Of a stretch of DNA of 64,000 nt, positions 26,457 through 36,987 are shown in pieces. This DNA is from Propionibacteriaceae bacterium P6A17 (GTDB lineage Bacteria > Actinomycetota > Actinomycetes > Propionibacteriales > Propionibacteriaceae). The DNA lies in contig KK211045.1 in the NCBI GenBank assembly GCA_000619965.1, forward strand, positions 142,720-206,719, read 5' to 3'. The notes under the pieces were generated by a model. That model did no database searches. It was not told where the DNA came from and worked only from the letters and a program-made list of their open reading frames with translations. The position numbers and the translations under genes were made by a program. Numbering within the stretch: position 1 is the stretch's first letter; each line of letters starts with the position of its first letter.

Positions 26457-27688
26457 GCACTCTCGTTCGCAGGCTCGGCCTCGGCGACGCGATCGCGATC
26501 GGCATCGCCTCCATGGTGGGCGCCGGCGTGTTCGCAGTCTGGGGCCCCGCGGCGTCGTCCGCGGGCCAATGGCTGCTGCTGAGCCTCGCCATCGCCGCGC
26601 TCGTCGCCTGGACGAACGCCACGAGCTCGGCCCAACTCGCCGCCCAGTACCCGAGCGCCGGCGGCACCTACGTCTACGGCAGGGAGCGGCTGGGGCCGTG
26701 GCCGGGGTATCTGGCGGGCTGGAGTTTCGTCGTCGGGAAGACCGCCTCCGCCGCCGCGATGGCGATGGTGTTCTCTTCGTACTGGGCGCCCGCAGGGTGG
26801 GAGCGGATCATCGCCGTCGCGGTGGTCTGGGTGCTCGTCACCATCAACATCCTCGGGGTCACCCGCACCGCCTCGGCCGCCAAGGTGCTCGTCGGCATCG
26901 CGCTGGTGGGCATCCTCGTCGCGGTGGCCGTGGGCTGGAGCTCCGACGGCGCGTCCTCGGCGTCGTTCGGATGGTTCGCGACGACGCCCTACGGCATCCT
27001 TCAGGCTGCCGGTCTGCTGTTCTTCGCCTTCGCCGGCTACGCGCGCATCGCCACGATGGGCGAGGAGGTGGTCGACCCGGAACGCACCATTCCGCGTGCG
27101 ATCAGCTCCGCGCTGCTCGTCACGCTCGCGCTCTACGTCGTCGTCGGCGTGACGCTGCTCCTGCGCGTCGGGCCCGCGGCCATCGCCGGCCATCCGGCCC
27201 CGTTGCGGCTGCTCGTCGGCGGTCGGCCGTGGGCCGAGGTCGTGCTCGCAGTGGGTGCGACGGCGGCGAGCGCAGGCGCGTTGCTCGGCCTGCTCTCGGG
27301 CATCGGACGTACGGGGTTGGCGATGGCCCGGGAGGGAGACCTGCCGAAGTGGTTCGACCACACCGGCAAGCATCACACCCCGTGGCGCATCGAGCTCGCG
27401 CTCGGGGTGCTGCTCACCGTGATCGTGCTCGTCGCCGACCTTCGGGGCGCCATCGGCTTCTCTTCCTTCGGCGTCCTGCTCTATTACTCCGTCGCCAACT
27501 GCGCGGCCTACACTCAAGACGACGCCCACCGGCGCCACCACAAGGTGTGGCAGGTGCTCGGGGCGGCGCTGTGCCTGCTGTTGGTGGTGACGCTGCCGGT
27601 CGGGTCGGTGCTGGGCGGCGTGATCGTGCTCGCGCTGGGGGCCGCGTGGCGCATGGCCAAGTACCGCATCGTCGAGAGGACCCGCTGA
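26453..27688 (+). CDS. APC-superfamily amino acid permease
   Basis: Encodes 411 residues with about eleven or twelve membrane helices. It starts GLGDAIAIGIASMVGAGVF, the first-helix signature of APC transporters (GXGXXXXXGXXXXXG), and contains FFAFAGYARIATMGEEVVDPE, the conserved sixth-helix region. The substrate is probably an amino acid or amine but cannot be named. It is translationally coupled to ybeY and followed one base later by the CNNM gene, so it belongs to the phoH-era operon, an unusual place for a transporter. Confidence 0.9.
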   Translation: MSTLVRRLGLGDAIAIGIASMVGAGVFAVWGPAASSAGQWLLLSLAIAALVAWTNATSSAQLAAQYPSAGGTYVYGRERLGPWPGYLAGWSFVVGKTASAAAMAMVFSSYWAPAGWERIIAVAVVWVLVTINILGVTRTASAAKVLVGIALVGILVAVAVGWSSDGASSASFGWFATTPYGILQAAGLLFFAFAGYARIATMGEEVVDPERTIPRAISSALLVTLALYVVVGVTLLLRVGPAAIAGHPAPLRLLVGGRPWAEVVLAVGATAASAGALLGLLSGIGRTGLAMAREGDLPKWFDHTGKHHTPWRIELALGVLLTVIVLVADLRGAIGFSSFGVLLYYSVANCAAYTQDDAHRRHHKVWQVLGAALCLLLVVTLPVGSVLGGVIVLALGAAWRMAKYRIVERTR

Positions 27689-27689
27689 C

Positions 27690-29006
27690 ATGCTCGCACA
27701 CTCCGAATGGATCGAGCTGGGCATCGCGCTGGTGTGCGCGCTGGTGGCCTGTGTGCTCGCTGCCATCGAGGCGGCGGTGACTCACATGACCAAGGGGCGC
27801 GCGGAGCGGCTCGTCGAGGAGGGTGCGCCCGGCGCCGAGCGCATCCTGCTGCTGGCCCAGGACCCCGCGCCGACGATCAACTCCCTGATGTTCACGCGGA
27901 TGGGGCTCGAGATCTCGTCCATCGTGTTGGTGTCGATCATCACGTTCAACCACTTCCAGTTCGACTGGACGCGCGTACTCATCACGGTTGCGATCATGCT
28001 GACCGTCTCGTTCATCCTGTGGGGCGTGGCCCCGCGCACCCTAGGACGCCAGCACCCGGTGCGGACGCTGCAGTTGTTCGGCCCGCTGACAAGCCTCGTC
28101 ACGACGCTGCTCAGCCCCATCGCGCAGCTGATGGTGGTCATCGGCAACGCGCTCACGCCCGGCCGCGGATACGCGGACGGGCCGTTCGCGTCGGAGGCCG
28201 AGTTCCTGGACCTCGTGGCTGCGGCGGAGGAGCACGACGTGATCGAGGATCGCGAGTCGAAGATGGTGCGTTCCGTGTTCGAGCTCGACGACACCCTCGT
28301 CCGCGAGGTCATGGTGCCGCGTACCGACATGGTCTACATCCCGGGCGACAAGACGCTGCGGCAGTTGCTGAGCCTCGCGCTGCGTTCGGGCTTCTCGCGC
28401 ATTCCCGTCGTCGGCGAAGGGCTTGACGACATCATCGGCATCGTCTACATCAAGGACGTCTCGAAGCGGATCTTCGACTACCCGGAGGCCGAGCGGGGCG
28501 AGACGGTCCGCGACGTCATGCGCACCGCCGAGTTCTGCCCGGATTCGAAGCCGGTGTCGCAGTTGCTGCGGGAGATGCAGCGCAACCACTCGCACATGGT
28601 GGTGGTCGTCGACGAGTTCGGAGGCACGTCAGGGCTCGCCACCATCGAGGACATCCTCGAGGAGATCGTGGGGGAGATCGTCGACGAGTACGACCAGGAG
28701 GTCGATGCGGTCGTCGACCTCGGCGGGGGCCGCTACCGCGTGTCGTCGCGGCTACCCGTCGACGAGCTGGGCGAACTGTTCGGCATGAAGCTCGACGACG
28801 AGGACGTGGAGACCGTCTGGGGGCTCATGGCCAAGCAGCTCGATCTCGTGCCCATCCCGGGCTCGCGCACCGTCTTCGAGGGCATCGAGATGATCGCCGA
28901 CCGCACGGTCGGGCGACGACACCAGATCGGCACCGTGCTGGTCCGGATGATCGGCGACGACGACCCTGCCGTCACCGAACGCTCAGAGGAGGACGAGGAT
29001 GCCTGA
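27690..29006 (+). CDS. CNNM/CorC-type transmembrane protein with CBS pair
   Basis: Encodes 438 residues. Order: a DUF21 membrane domain with about four helices (residues 1-165), two CBS domains (about 205-330, with VPRTDMVYIPGD and VDEFGGTSGLATIEDILEEIVGEI split around the GGTSG core) and a C-terminal CorC_HlyC domain. Proteins of this type are linked to magnesium and cobalt export; the 'hemolysin' name is historical. It commonly sits between ybeY and era, as here, and overlaps era by eight bases. Confidence 0.93.
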   Translation: MLAHSEWIELGIALVCALVACVLAAIEAAVTHMTKGRAERLVEEGAPGAERILLLAQDPAPTINSLMFTRMGLEISSIVLVSIITFNHFQFDWTRVLITVAIMLTVSFILWGVAPRTLGRQHPVRTLQLFGPLTSLVTTLLSPIAQLMVVIGNALTPGRGYADGPFASEAEFLDLVAAAEEHDVIEDRESKMVRSVFELDDTLVREVMVPRTDMVYIPGDKTLRQLLSLALRSGFSRIPVVGEGLDDIIGIVYIKDVSKRIFDYPEAERGETVRDVMRTAEFCPDSKPVSQLLREMQRNHSHMVVVVDEFGGTSGLATIEDILEEIVGEIVDEYDQEVDAVVDLGGGRYRVSSRLPVDELGELFGMKLDDEDVETVWGLMAKQLDLVPIPGSRTVFEGIEMIADRTVGRRHQIGTVLVRMIGDDDPAVTERSEEDEDA

Positions 29007-29919
29007 ACACCGCTCCGGCTTTGCCTGCTTCGTTGGACGGCCCAACGCCGGCAAGTCGACGCTGACCAACGCGCTCGTGGGGCGGAAGATCGCCATCGCC
29101 TCATCCAAGCCGCAGACCACCCGCCACGTCGTGCGTGGCATCATCACGCGCCCCGACGGGCAACTGATCCTCATCGACACCCCCGGCCTGCACAAGCCGC
29201 GGACCCTGCTGGGCGAGCGACTCAACATGCTCGTCTACGACACGTGGGCCGAGGTCGACGTCATCGGCATGTGCTTCCCTGCCAACGAGAAGGTTGGCCC
29301 CGGGGACAAGCACATCCTCGGCGAGATCAAGGCGCTCAGCCAGCGTCCGAAGCTCATCGCGCTCGTGACGAAGATCGATCTGGTGCCCAAGCAGCACGTC
29401 CTGCAGAGGATGGTCGCGATCGACGAGGTCGCCAAGGAGCTGGGGATCGAGTGGGAGGCCATCGTGCCCGTGTCCGCCGCCACAGGGGAGCAGGTGGACG
29501 TCGTCGCCGACGAGCTCCTACGGATTCTGCCGGAGGGCCCCGTGTACTACCCGGATGGGGAGGTCACCGACGAACCGGAGGAGGCGCTCATGGGTGAGCT
29601 CATCCGCGAGGCGGCCCTCGAGGGGGTGCGCGACGAGCTCCCGCACTCCATCGCCGTCGTCATCGACGAGGTGGTGCCGCGTGAGGATCGGCCCGAGGAC
29701 AAGCCCCTCACCGACGTCTACGCGAGCATCATCGTCGAGCGCGACTCCCAGAAGGGCATCATCATCGGACACAAGGGGGAGCGGCTGCGCGAGATCGGTA
29801 CGGCGGCACGTCTGCAGATCAACAAGCTGCTGGGCACCCGAGTCCACCTGCACCTGCACGTGAAGGTGTTGAAGGAGTGGCAGCGCGACGCCAAGCAGCT
29901 CGGCAAGCTGGGGTTCTGA
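28999..29919 (+). CDS. era: GTPase Era
   Basis: Encodes 306 residues. GTPase motifs are GRPNAGKSTLTN (G1), IDTPG (G3) and TKIDLV (G4). The C-terminal KH domain holds GIIIGHKGERLREIG near residue 255. Era binds the 3' end of 16S rRNA during 30S assembly. It is the last gene of the phoH-ybeY-permease-CNNM-era operon and converges with pyrG. Confidence 0.97.
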   Translation: MPEHRSGFACFVGRPNAGKSTLTNALVGRKIAIASSKPQTTRHVVRGIITRPDGQLILIDTPGLHKPRTLLGERLNMLVYDTWAEVDVIGMCFPANEKVGPGDKHILGEIKALSQRPKLIALVTKIDLVPKQHVLQRMVAIDEVAKELGIEWEAIVPVSAATGEQVDVVADELLRILPEGPVYYPDGEVTDEPEEALMGELIREAALEGVRDELPHSIAVVIDEVVPREDRPEDKPLTDVYASIIVERDSQKGIIIGHKGERLREIGTAARLQINKLLGTRVHLHLHVKVLKEWQRDAKQLGKLGF

Positions 29920-29925
29920 ACGCAG

Positions 29926-29958
29926 ATCCGGGGGCCCGACGCGTGCGGACCCCCGGAT
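29926..29958. terminator. Terminator between convergent era and pyrG
   Basis: ATCCGGGGG (29926-29934) and CCCCCGGAT (29950-29958) form a perfect nine-pair stem with a 15-base loop in the 51-base gap between the two stop codons. Confidence 0.7.
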
Positions 29959-29970
29959 GCGCGCCACGCG

Positions 29971-31593
<1,623 letters not shown>

Positions 31594-31659
31594 GGATTTC
31601 CAGAGTACGGGCTGCACCCCGGGGGGCGTCAACTGCCTCCGTTCGTGGAACACGCTCTC

Positions 31660-31694
31660 GCCCCGCGCGCGCATCGGTTATACGCGCGCGGGGC
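31660..31694 (-). terminator. Terminator after leuA
   Basis: GCCCCGCGCGCG (31660-31671) and CGCGCGCGGGGC (31683-31694) form a perfect 12-pair, all-GC stem with an 11-base AT-rich loop. It begins nine bases after the leuA stop on the minus strand. Confidence 0.75.
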
Positions 31695-31702
31695 GGGCAC
31701 AC

Positions 31703-33436
31703 TCAGCGGGAGCGGATCGCGCGGTTGACGGCGCTCAGGATCGCCTTCAGTGACGAGTTGGTGATGCTCGGGTCGACGCCGACGCCCCAGTAGACGCGGG
31801 CTTCGTCCTCGGGGCCGATCTCGCACTCCACGTACGACGCAGCCTGGGCGTCGCCTCCGGCGGTCAGGGCGTGCTCCTTGTAGTCGAACACGCGGATGTG
31901 CAGCCCGGCCCGGGTCATCGCGTCGATGAACGCCGACACGGGGCCGTTGCCCTCGCCGTCGTAGGTGACGTCCTCACCCTTGTCGTCGTTGACGATGGCC
32001 GTCAGATGGAACACTCCGTTGCTGTCCGTGGACTTGACCCGGCTGAGCGACCACGCGCCCTCGGCGAGGTACTCGTCGGTGAAGATGTCGAAGATCTGCT
32101 GCGGGGTGACCTCGCCACCGACGGTGTCCGTGTGGGCCTGGACGACGCGCGAGAACTCCATCTGGAGGCGGCGCGGGAGGTCCATCTTGAACTCGGACTT
32201 CATCAGGTAGGCCATGCCGCCCTTGCCCGACTGCGAATTGACGCGGATGACGGCCTCGTAGTTGCGGCCCACGTCGTGCGGGTCGATGGGCAGGTAGGGG
32301 GCCTCCCAGCTGATCTCGGCGACGGTCTTGCCCTGCTCCTCTGCCTGCCGCTCGAGGTCCTCCAGCCCCTTCTTGATCGCGTCCTGGTGCGAGCCGGAGA
32401 AGGCCGTGTAGACCAGGTCGCCCGAGTAGGGCTGGCGGGCGGGCACGGGCAGGCCGGTGCAGTACTCGACGGTGCGCCGCACCTCGTCGATCCGCGAGAA
32501 GTCGAGCTGCGGGTCGATGCCCTGCGTGTAGAGATTCATCGCCAACGTGACCAGGTCGACGTTGCCCGTGCGCTCGCCGTGGCCGAACAGGCACCCCTCG
32601 ACGCGGTCCGCGCCGGCCATCTGCCCCAGCTCCGCGGCGGCGACGGCCGTGCCGCGATCGTTGTGCGGATGCAGGGATACGACGACGTGCTCGCGGTTGT
32701 CGACGTGCCGGCAGAAGTACTCGATCTGGTCGGCGTAGGTGTTGGGCGTGGAGCGCTCGACGGTGGCGGGCAGGTTGAAGATGATCTCCCGGTCCGGGCC
32801 GGGCTGCCACACGGCGCCCACGGCGTTGCACACCTCGATGGCGAAGTCGGTGGGGGTCTGTGTGAAGATCTCCGGGGAGTACTCGTAGCCGAACTCCACG
32901 TCGCCCAGGTACTTGTCCGCGTACTTCATGACCAGTTCGGTGCCGAACACGGCGAGGTCCTTGCAGTCCTGCTCGGACATGCGGAACACCACCCGACGAA
33001 ACAGCTCGGCCGTCGCGTTGTACATGTGGATGGTGGCGCGCTTGGCGCCCACGAGCGACTGCGCGGTGCGCTCGATCAGGTCCTCACGGGCTTGGGTGAG
33101 GACGGAGATGGTGACGTCGTCGGGCACCAGGTCCTGTTCGATGAGCTGGCGCACGAAGTCGAAGTCGGTCTGGGAGGCCGACGGGAAACCGATCTCGATC
33201 TCCTTGTAGCCGATCTCCGTCAGCAGCTGGAACATGCGCAGCTTGCGGCTGGGCGTCATGGGATCGATCAGGGCCTGGTTGCCGTCCCGCAGGTCGGTGC
33301 TGAGCCAACGCGGCGCATGGTCGATGCGCTTCGTGGGCCACGTGCGGTCGGGGACGTCGACGGGCACGAATGGGGCGTAGCGGTGGACGGGCATGGGCGT
33401 GGGCTGCTGCACGGGCTTGGGCTGGATGCGGGGCAT
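31703..33436 (-). CDS. leuA: 2-isopropylmalate synthase
   Basis: Encodes 577 residues, the long actinobacterial form. The catalytic barrel contains TDLRDGNQALIDPM and the metal motif SLHPHNDRGT, and the C-terminal LeuA dimer domain for leucine feedback follows (NGVFHLTAIVNDD to VECEIGPEDEARVYWGVG). It makes the first committed step of leucine synthesis from 2-ketoisovalerate and acetyl-CoA. Upstream on the same strand is a short leucine-containing leader peptide with competing RNA stems, so translation or transcription of leuA is probably regulated by leucine supply. Confidence 0.97.
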   Translation of the reverse strand: MPRIQPKPVQQPTPMPVHRYAPFVPVDVPDRTWPTKRIDHAPRWLSTDLRDGNQALIDPMTPSRKLRMFQLLTEIGYKEIEIGFPSASQTDFDFVRQLIEQDLVPDDVTISVLTQAREDLIERTAQSLVGAKRATIHMYNATAELFRRVVFRMSEQDCKDLAVFGTELVMKYADKYLGDVEFGYEYSPEIFTQTPTDFAIEVCNAVGAVWQPGPDREIIFNLPATVERSTPNTYADQIEYFCRHVDNREHVVVSLHPHNDRGTAVAAAELGQMAGADRVEGCLFGHGERTGNVDLVTLAMNLYTQGIDPQLDFSRIDEVRRTVEYCTGLPVPARQPYSGDLVYTAFSGSHQDAIKKGLEDLERQAEEQGKTVAEISWEAPYLPIDPHDVGRNYEAVIRVNSQSGKGGMAYLMKSEFKMDLPRRLQMEFSRVVQAHTDTVGGEVTPQQIFDIFTDEYLAEGAWSLSRVKSTDSNGVFHLTAIVNDDKGEDVTYDGEGNGPVSAFIDAMTRAGLHIRVFDYKEHALTAGGDAQAASYVECEIGPEDEARVYWGVGVDPSITNSSLKAILSAVNRAIRSR

Positions 33437-33442
33437 CGGGAT

Positions 33443-33531
33443 CTCCTCGGGTGATGTCTGGGGGAGGCCAGCACATGACGAACACCGCAGCGAGGAGGCC
33501 GGCTGATCAGTGGTTCTGGGCCTCGCTGCGG
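33443..33531 (-). promoter_or_regulatory. leuA leader RNA with alternative stems
   Basis: In minus-strand RNA, CCGCAGCGAG inside the leader peptide gene (33531-33522) can pair perfectly with CTCGCTGCGG (33494-33485). Part of the same downstream segment, CTCCTCG (33497-33491), is also complementary to CGAGGAG (33449-33443), the leuA ribosome binding region. The two pairings exclude each other. This fits control by leader-peptide translation. Which state is active cannot be settled by inspection. Confidence 0.7.
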
Positions 33532-33557
33532 CAGTCAAGGAGAAGCATGCGCGCCAT
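33507..33557 (-). CDS. leuA leader peptide (16 residues, three consecutive Leu codons)
   Basis: The short frame reads MARMLLLDCRSEAQNH. Codons 5-7 are CTT CTC CTT, two of them T-ending codons that are rare in this GC-rich genome. It lies 70 bases upstream of leuA on the same strand and has its own promoter, TTGGAA-N17-TACCCT, with the -10 box ending six bases before the ATG. The transcript is therefore predicted to be leaderless and to begin with this peptide. Leader peptides with Leu codons before leuA have been proposed in actinobacteria, and this looks like a member of that group. Confidence 0.78.
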   Translation of the reverse strand: MARMLLLDCRSEAQNH

Positions 33558-33563
33558 GCGGCT

Positions 33564-33592
33564 AGGGTAGCGCAGCCGCCCGCAGGTTCCAA
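33564..33592 (-). promoter_or_regulatory. Promoter of leuA leader
   Basis: On the minus strand TTGGAA (33592-33587) and TACCCT (33569-33564) are spaced by 17 bases; six bases follow to the leader-peptide ATG. Confidence 0.75.
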
Positions 33593-33725
33593 CCCCGCTG
33601 CCGCCCCGAGGCATCGACGATGTCTCTCGGCCCACGCGCTGCTGGCGGGGGTCGGCCTTGGGCTGGGAGGGTCCAGAGCTTGGGCGCCTGCCGCCACCTG
33701 CTACTACGCAAGGTAGTTTTGGTGC

Positions 33726-35057
33726 ATGCAAGATCATGCGACCCTGCACTACGACGACAAGTCGATCTCCCTTCCCATCGTCACCGGCACCGAAGGCGAA
33801 CGCGGGCTGGACATCTCCCGGCTGCGCGCCGAGACCGGACTCATCACGCTGGACGATGGATACGCCAACACCGGCTCCTGTCAGTCCTCCATCAGCTACA
33901 TCGACGGCGAGCGCGGCATCCTGCGCTACCGGGGCATCCCGATCGAGCAGCTCGCCGAGCACTCGTCGTTCATCGAGGCCGCGGAGCTGCTCATCTTCGG
34001 TGACCTGCCGTCACCGGAGGAGCGGCAGATCTTCCGCGACCTCCTCACCGAGAACTCGTCGCTGCACCGTGACATGCGCAAGCTCTTCGACGGGTTCCCC
34101 TCCGTCGCGCACCCGATGGCGATGCTGTCGGCCGTCATCAACGCGCTCCAGGCCTACGACCTGCCCCAGATCAGCATCGAGGACGAGGAGAGCTTCCGTC
34201 GGGCCGCGGCCCTGCTCATGTCGAAGATCCGGACGATCGCGGCCGCCTCCTACAAGGCACATCTGGGCCAGCAGTTCGTCCACCCGCGCTACGACCTCAG
34301 CTACGCGGAGAACCTCCTGCACATGATGTTCACGCAGCCCTACAAGGAGTACGAGCCCACTCCCGAGGCGCAGCACGCGCTCAACATGTTCCTAGTCCTC
34401 CACGCTGATCACGAGCAGAACTGCTCCACGTCGACGGTGCGCATGGTGGCCTCTGGCGGGGCCAACCTGTACGCCTCCGTCTCCGCGGGCGTCTGCGCCC
34501 TGTGGGGCCCGAAGCACGGCGGCGCCAACATGGCCGTCGTCGGCATGCTCGAGCACATCCGCGACACCGGCATGCCGGTGCAGCAGTACCTCGCGCGGGC
34601 CAAGGACAAGTCGTCCGGGGAGCGGCTCATGGGCTTCGGGCACCGCGTCTACCGCAACTTCGATCCGCGCGCCAAGGTGCTGAAGCAGGCCGCCGACGAC
34701 CTTCTCGACCGCATGCACATCACCGATCCACTGCTGGACCTCGCCCGTCAGGTGGAGGAGGCGGCGCTCGCCGACGACTACTTTGCCGAGCGCAAGCTCT
34801 ACCCCAACGTCGATTTCTATTCGGGCATCATTCTCCGGGCGCTCGGCATCCCGGTGGACATGTTCACCGTCATGTTCGCCATCGGACGCACGCCCGGCTG
34901 GATCGCGCACTGGAAGGAAGTGACCGACCAGGCCGCCGGCCGCATCCACCGTCCGCGGCAGATCTACGTCGGCCCCGAGCTCACCAACTGGCAGCCGAAG
35001 GCCGAGCGACGATCCCGCTTCGGCTGGTTCGGGCGCCGCTCGAGCGGGCAGGGGTAG
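33726..35057 (+). CDS. gltA: Citrate synthase
   Basis: Encodes 443 residues, type II length. The catalytic residues appear in GPKHGGANMAVV (His), GFGHRVYRNFDPRAK (His) and PNVDFYSGIIL (Asp). It condenses oxaloacetate and acetyl-CoA at the entry to the citric acid cycle. A TAGTTT box (33714-33719) is six bases before the ATG and is part of a small inverted repeat ACTAC/GTAGT (33703-33717). It converges with uppS, 14 bases away. Confidence 0.97.
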   Translation: MQDHATLHYDDKSISLPIVTGTEGERGLDISRLRAETGLITLDDGYANTGSCQSSISYIDGERGILRYRGIPIEQLAEHSSFIEAAELLIFGDLPSPEERQIFRDLLTENSSLHRDMRKLFDGFPSVAHPMAMLSAVINALQAYDLPQISIEDEESFRRAAALLMSKIRTIAAASYKAHLGQQFVHPRYDLSYAENLLHMMFTQPYKEYEPTPEAQHALNMFLVLHADHEQNCSTSTVRMVASGGANLYASVSAGVCALWGPKHGGANMAVVGMLEHIRDTGMPVQQYLARAKDKSSGERLMGFGHRVYRNFDPRAKVLKQAADDLLDRMHITDPLLDLARQVEEAALADDYFAERKLYPNVDFYSGIILRALGIPVDMFTVMFAIGRTPGWIAHWKEVTDQAAGRIHRPRQIYVGPELTNWQPKAERRSRFGWFGRRSSGQG

Positions 35058-35071
35058 CCGCCCGCGACGGC

Positions 35072-35836
35072 TCAGGCCTGGCCGAACCGTCGCTCGCGCT
35101 GCGCGTACTGCTCGACGGCGCCCCACAGATCCCGACGGTCGAAGTCGGGCCACAGCCTGTCGAGGAAGATCATCTCGGCGTAGGCGGACTGCCAGAGCAG
35201 GAAGTTGGAGATGCGCTGCTCCCCGGAGCTGCGTAGGAAGAGGTCGACGTCGGGGATCTCCGGCTCGTCGAGGAACTTCGCGAAGCGTTCCTCGGTGAGC
35301 CGGTCCGGGTCCAGGCGACCGGCCTTCGCGAGACGCGCGATCTCGCGGGCGGCGTCGACGATCTCCGCCCGGCCGCCGTAGTTGACGCAGAACTGCAGGG
35401 TGAGCGTCGAGTTCCCGCGGCTCATCTCCTCCGCGGTCTCCAACTCCTTGATGACCGAGCCCCACAGCCGCGGTCGACGCCCGGCCCAGCGGATGCGCAC
35501 GCCGAGGGCGTCGAGTTCGTCCCTGCGGCGGTGGATGACGTCGCGGTTGAAGCCCATGAGCCAGCGCACCTCGTCGGGGGAGCGCTTCCAGTTCTCCGTC
35601 GAGAAGGCGTAGGCCGACAGGTAGGGAATGCCGAGCTCGATCGCGCCATGGATGACGTCGAGCAGCGACGCCTCACCACGCGCGTGCCCGTCGGTGCGCT
35701 TGAGCCCGCGCTGCTTCGCCCAGCGCCCGTTGCCGTCCATGACGATGGCGACGTGTCGCGGTAGGGCCTTCGCCGGGATGGCCGGCGGTGTGGCTCCGCT
35801 GGGGTGGGGCGTGGGACGTCGGCGCGGCTCGGGCAT
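35072..35836 (-). CDS. uppS: Isoprenyl diphosphate synthase (UppS family)
   Basis: Encodes 254 residues. The cis-prenyltransferase signature [16 protein letters not shown] is near residue 34, with [15 protein letters not shown] and the C-terminal [19 protein letters not shown] region. It builds undecaprenyl or decaprenyl diphosphate, the lipid carrier for cell-wall synthesis. A Pro/Arg-rich N-terminal extension of about 25 residues precedes the fold. ATG 35836 is chosen because TACGCT on the minus strand (35848-35843) is six bases upstream. It is divergent from recO. Confidence 0.95.
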   Translation of the reverse strand: MPEPRRRPTPHPSGATPPAIPAKALPRHVAIVMDGNGRWAKQRGLKRTDGHARGEASLLDVIHGAIELGIPYLSAYAFSTENWKRSPDEVRWLMGFNRDVIHRRRDELDALGVRIRWAGRRPRLWGSVIKELETAEEMSRGNSTLTLQFCVNYGGRAEIVDAAREIARLAKAGRLDPDRLTEERFAKFLDEPEIPDVDLFLRSSGEQRISNFLLWQSAYAEMIFLDRLWPDFDRRDLWGAVEQYAQRERRFGQA

Positions 35837-35842
35837 GGATTC

Positions 35843-35860
35843 AGCGTAGCGACCTACCAT
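35843..35860. promoter_or_regulatory. Divergent, interlocked -10 boxes of uppS and recO
   Basis: The uppS box TACGCT (minus strand, 35848-35843) and the recO box TACCAT (plus strand, 35855-35860) are only six bases apart. Each ends six bases before its own start codon, so each -35 region must lie inside the other gene. Confidence 0.65.
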
Positions 35861-35866
35861 CGATGC

Positions 35867-36589
35867 GTGCCCACCTATCGTGATGAAGCGCTCGTGCTGC
35901 GGACCCACCAGCTCGGTGAGGCCGACCGCATCATCACGCTGCTGACCCGCCGCTTCGGCAAGGTGCGGGCGGTGGCGCGCGGCGTGCGCCGCAGCTCGTC
36001 GAAGTTCGGCAGCAGGCTGGAACCCTTCAACCACATCGACGTGCAGCTCGCGCAGGGACGCGGCTCCCTCGACGTCGTCGCGCAGGTGGAGGCCATCCGC
36101 AACAGCGACCTCGGCGCCGACTACGGCCGCTTCACCGCGGCCGAGGTGCTCGTCGAAGCGGCCGACCGGCTCGTCGCGGAGGAGCGGAGCCCGGCCCGGC
36201 AGCAGTTCATGCTCCTCGCCGGGGCACTGTGGGCCCTCGAGAAGGACTACCACGCGCCGGCCCTCATCGTGGACTCGTACCTGCTGCGCTCGTTGGCGAT
36301 CGCGGGCTACGGCGTCCAGCTCGGCGAGTGCGCCGGCTGCGGTCAGCGTGAGGTCGGCTGGTTCCTGCCGCAGACCGGCAGCGTGTGCTGCGCGAACTGC
36401 AAGGATCCGTCGTCGGTGCGGCTCGACGAGGACTCCCGCCGACACCTGGGCGCGCTACTGGCGGGTGATTGGGCGACGGTCGAGGCCAGTGCACGAGCGG
36501 TGGCGCGCCGGGTGGACGGCATGGTCGTGGACTACTCGACCTGGCACCTCGACCGCGCGCTGCGGTCACTGCCGTTCTTCGAGCGCTGA
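35867..36589 (+). CDS. recO: DNA repair protein RecO
   Basis: Encodes 240 residues. The N-terminal OB fold starts [19 protein letters not shown], and the C-terminal part has the zinc-type motif [24 protein letters not shown]. RecO loads RecA onto gapped DNA with RecR. GTG 35867 is supported by the family N-terminus and by the -10 box six bases upstream. The recO stop is five bases from the convergent zur stop. Confidence 0.95.
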   Translation: MPTYRDEALVLRTHQLGEADRIITLLTRRFGKVRAVARGVRRSSSKFGSRLEPFNHIDVQLAQGRGSLDVVAQVEAIRNSDLGADYGRFTAAEVLVEAADRLVAEERSPARQQFMLLAGALWALEKDYHAPALIVDSYLLRSLAIAGYGVQLGECAGCGQREVGWFLPQTGSVCCANCKDPSSVRLDEDSRRHLGALLAGDWATVEASARAVARRVDGMVVDYSTWHLDRALRSLPFFER

Positions 36590-36594
36590 GCCTG

Positions 36595-36987
36595 TCAGCG
36601 CTGGGAGCACTCGGCGCACAGCCCGAAGATCTCGAGCTCGTGTCCGGCGTCGGTGAATCCGTACTTGTCGGCGACGGAGTGCGCCCACTCCTCGACGGCA
36701 TCCGCCTCGATCTCGACGGTGTGGGAGCAGCTCCGGCAGACGAGATGGTGGTGATGCCCGGGCGTGCAGGAGCGGTAGGCGGCCTCACCATCGGGGGTGC
36801 GGACCATGTCGAGCTCTCCGGCCTCGACCATCGATTGCAGCGCCCGGTACACCGTCGCGAGCCCCACCTTGTCGCCGACCTGACGCAATTGCGCGTGGAC
36901 CTGCTGGGCGGTGAGGAAGTCGTCGTTGGCGGCGAGGAACTCCCGGACGGCGGCACGCTGCCACGTGTTTCGTCTAGTGCTCGTCAT
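36595..36987 (-). CDS. zur: Fur-family regulator, probable zinc regulator Zur
   Basis: Encodes 130 residues. A winged helix (residues 10-75, LTAQQVHAQLRQVGDKVGLATVYRAL in shorter parts) precedes the metal domain with HHHHLVCRSC and CAEC, the two CXXC pairs of the structural zinc site. It is the last gene of the znuA-znuC-znuB operon and overlaps the 3' end of the permease gene by 14 bases, which strongly suggests zinc rather than iron sensing. A GGAG site lies seven bases before the ATG. Confidence 0.9.
   Translation of the reverse strand: MTSTRRNTWQRAAVREFLAANDDFLTAQQVHAQLRQVGDKVGLATVYRALQSMVEAGELDMVRTPDGEAAYRSCTPGHHHHLVCRSCSHTVEIEADAVEEWAHSVADKYGFTDAGHELEIFGLCAECSQR

Noticed and set aside
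35058..35071. Terminator between gltA and uppS
   Set aside because: Only a five-base stem (AGCCG/CGGCT) can be drawn in this short gap; too weak to call.
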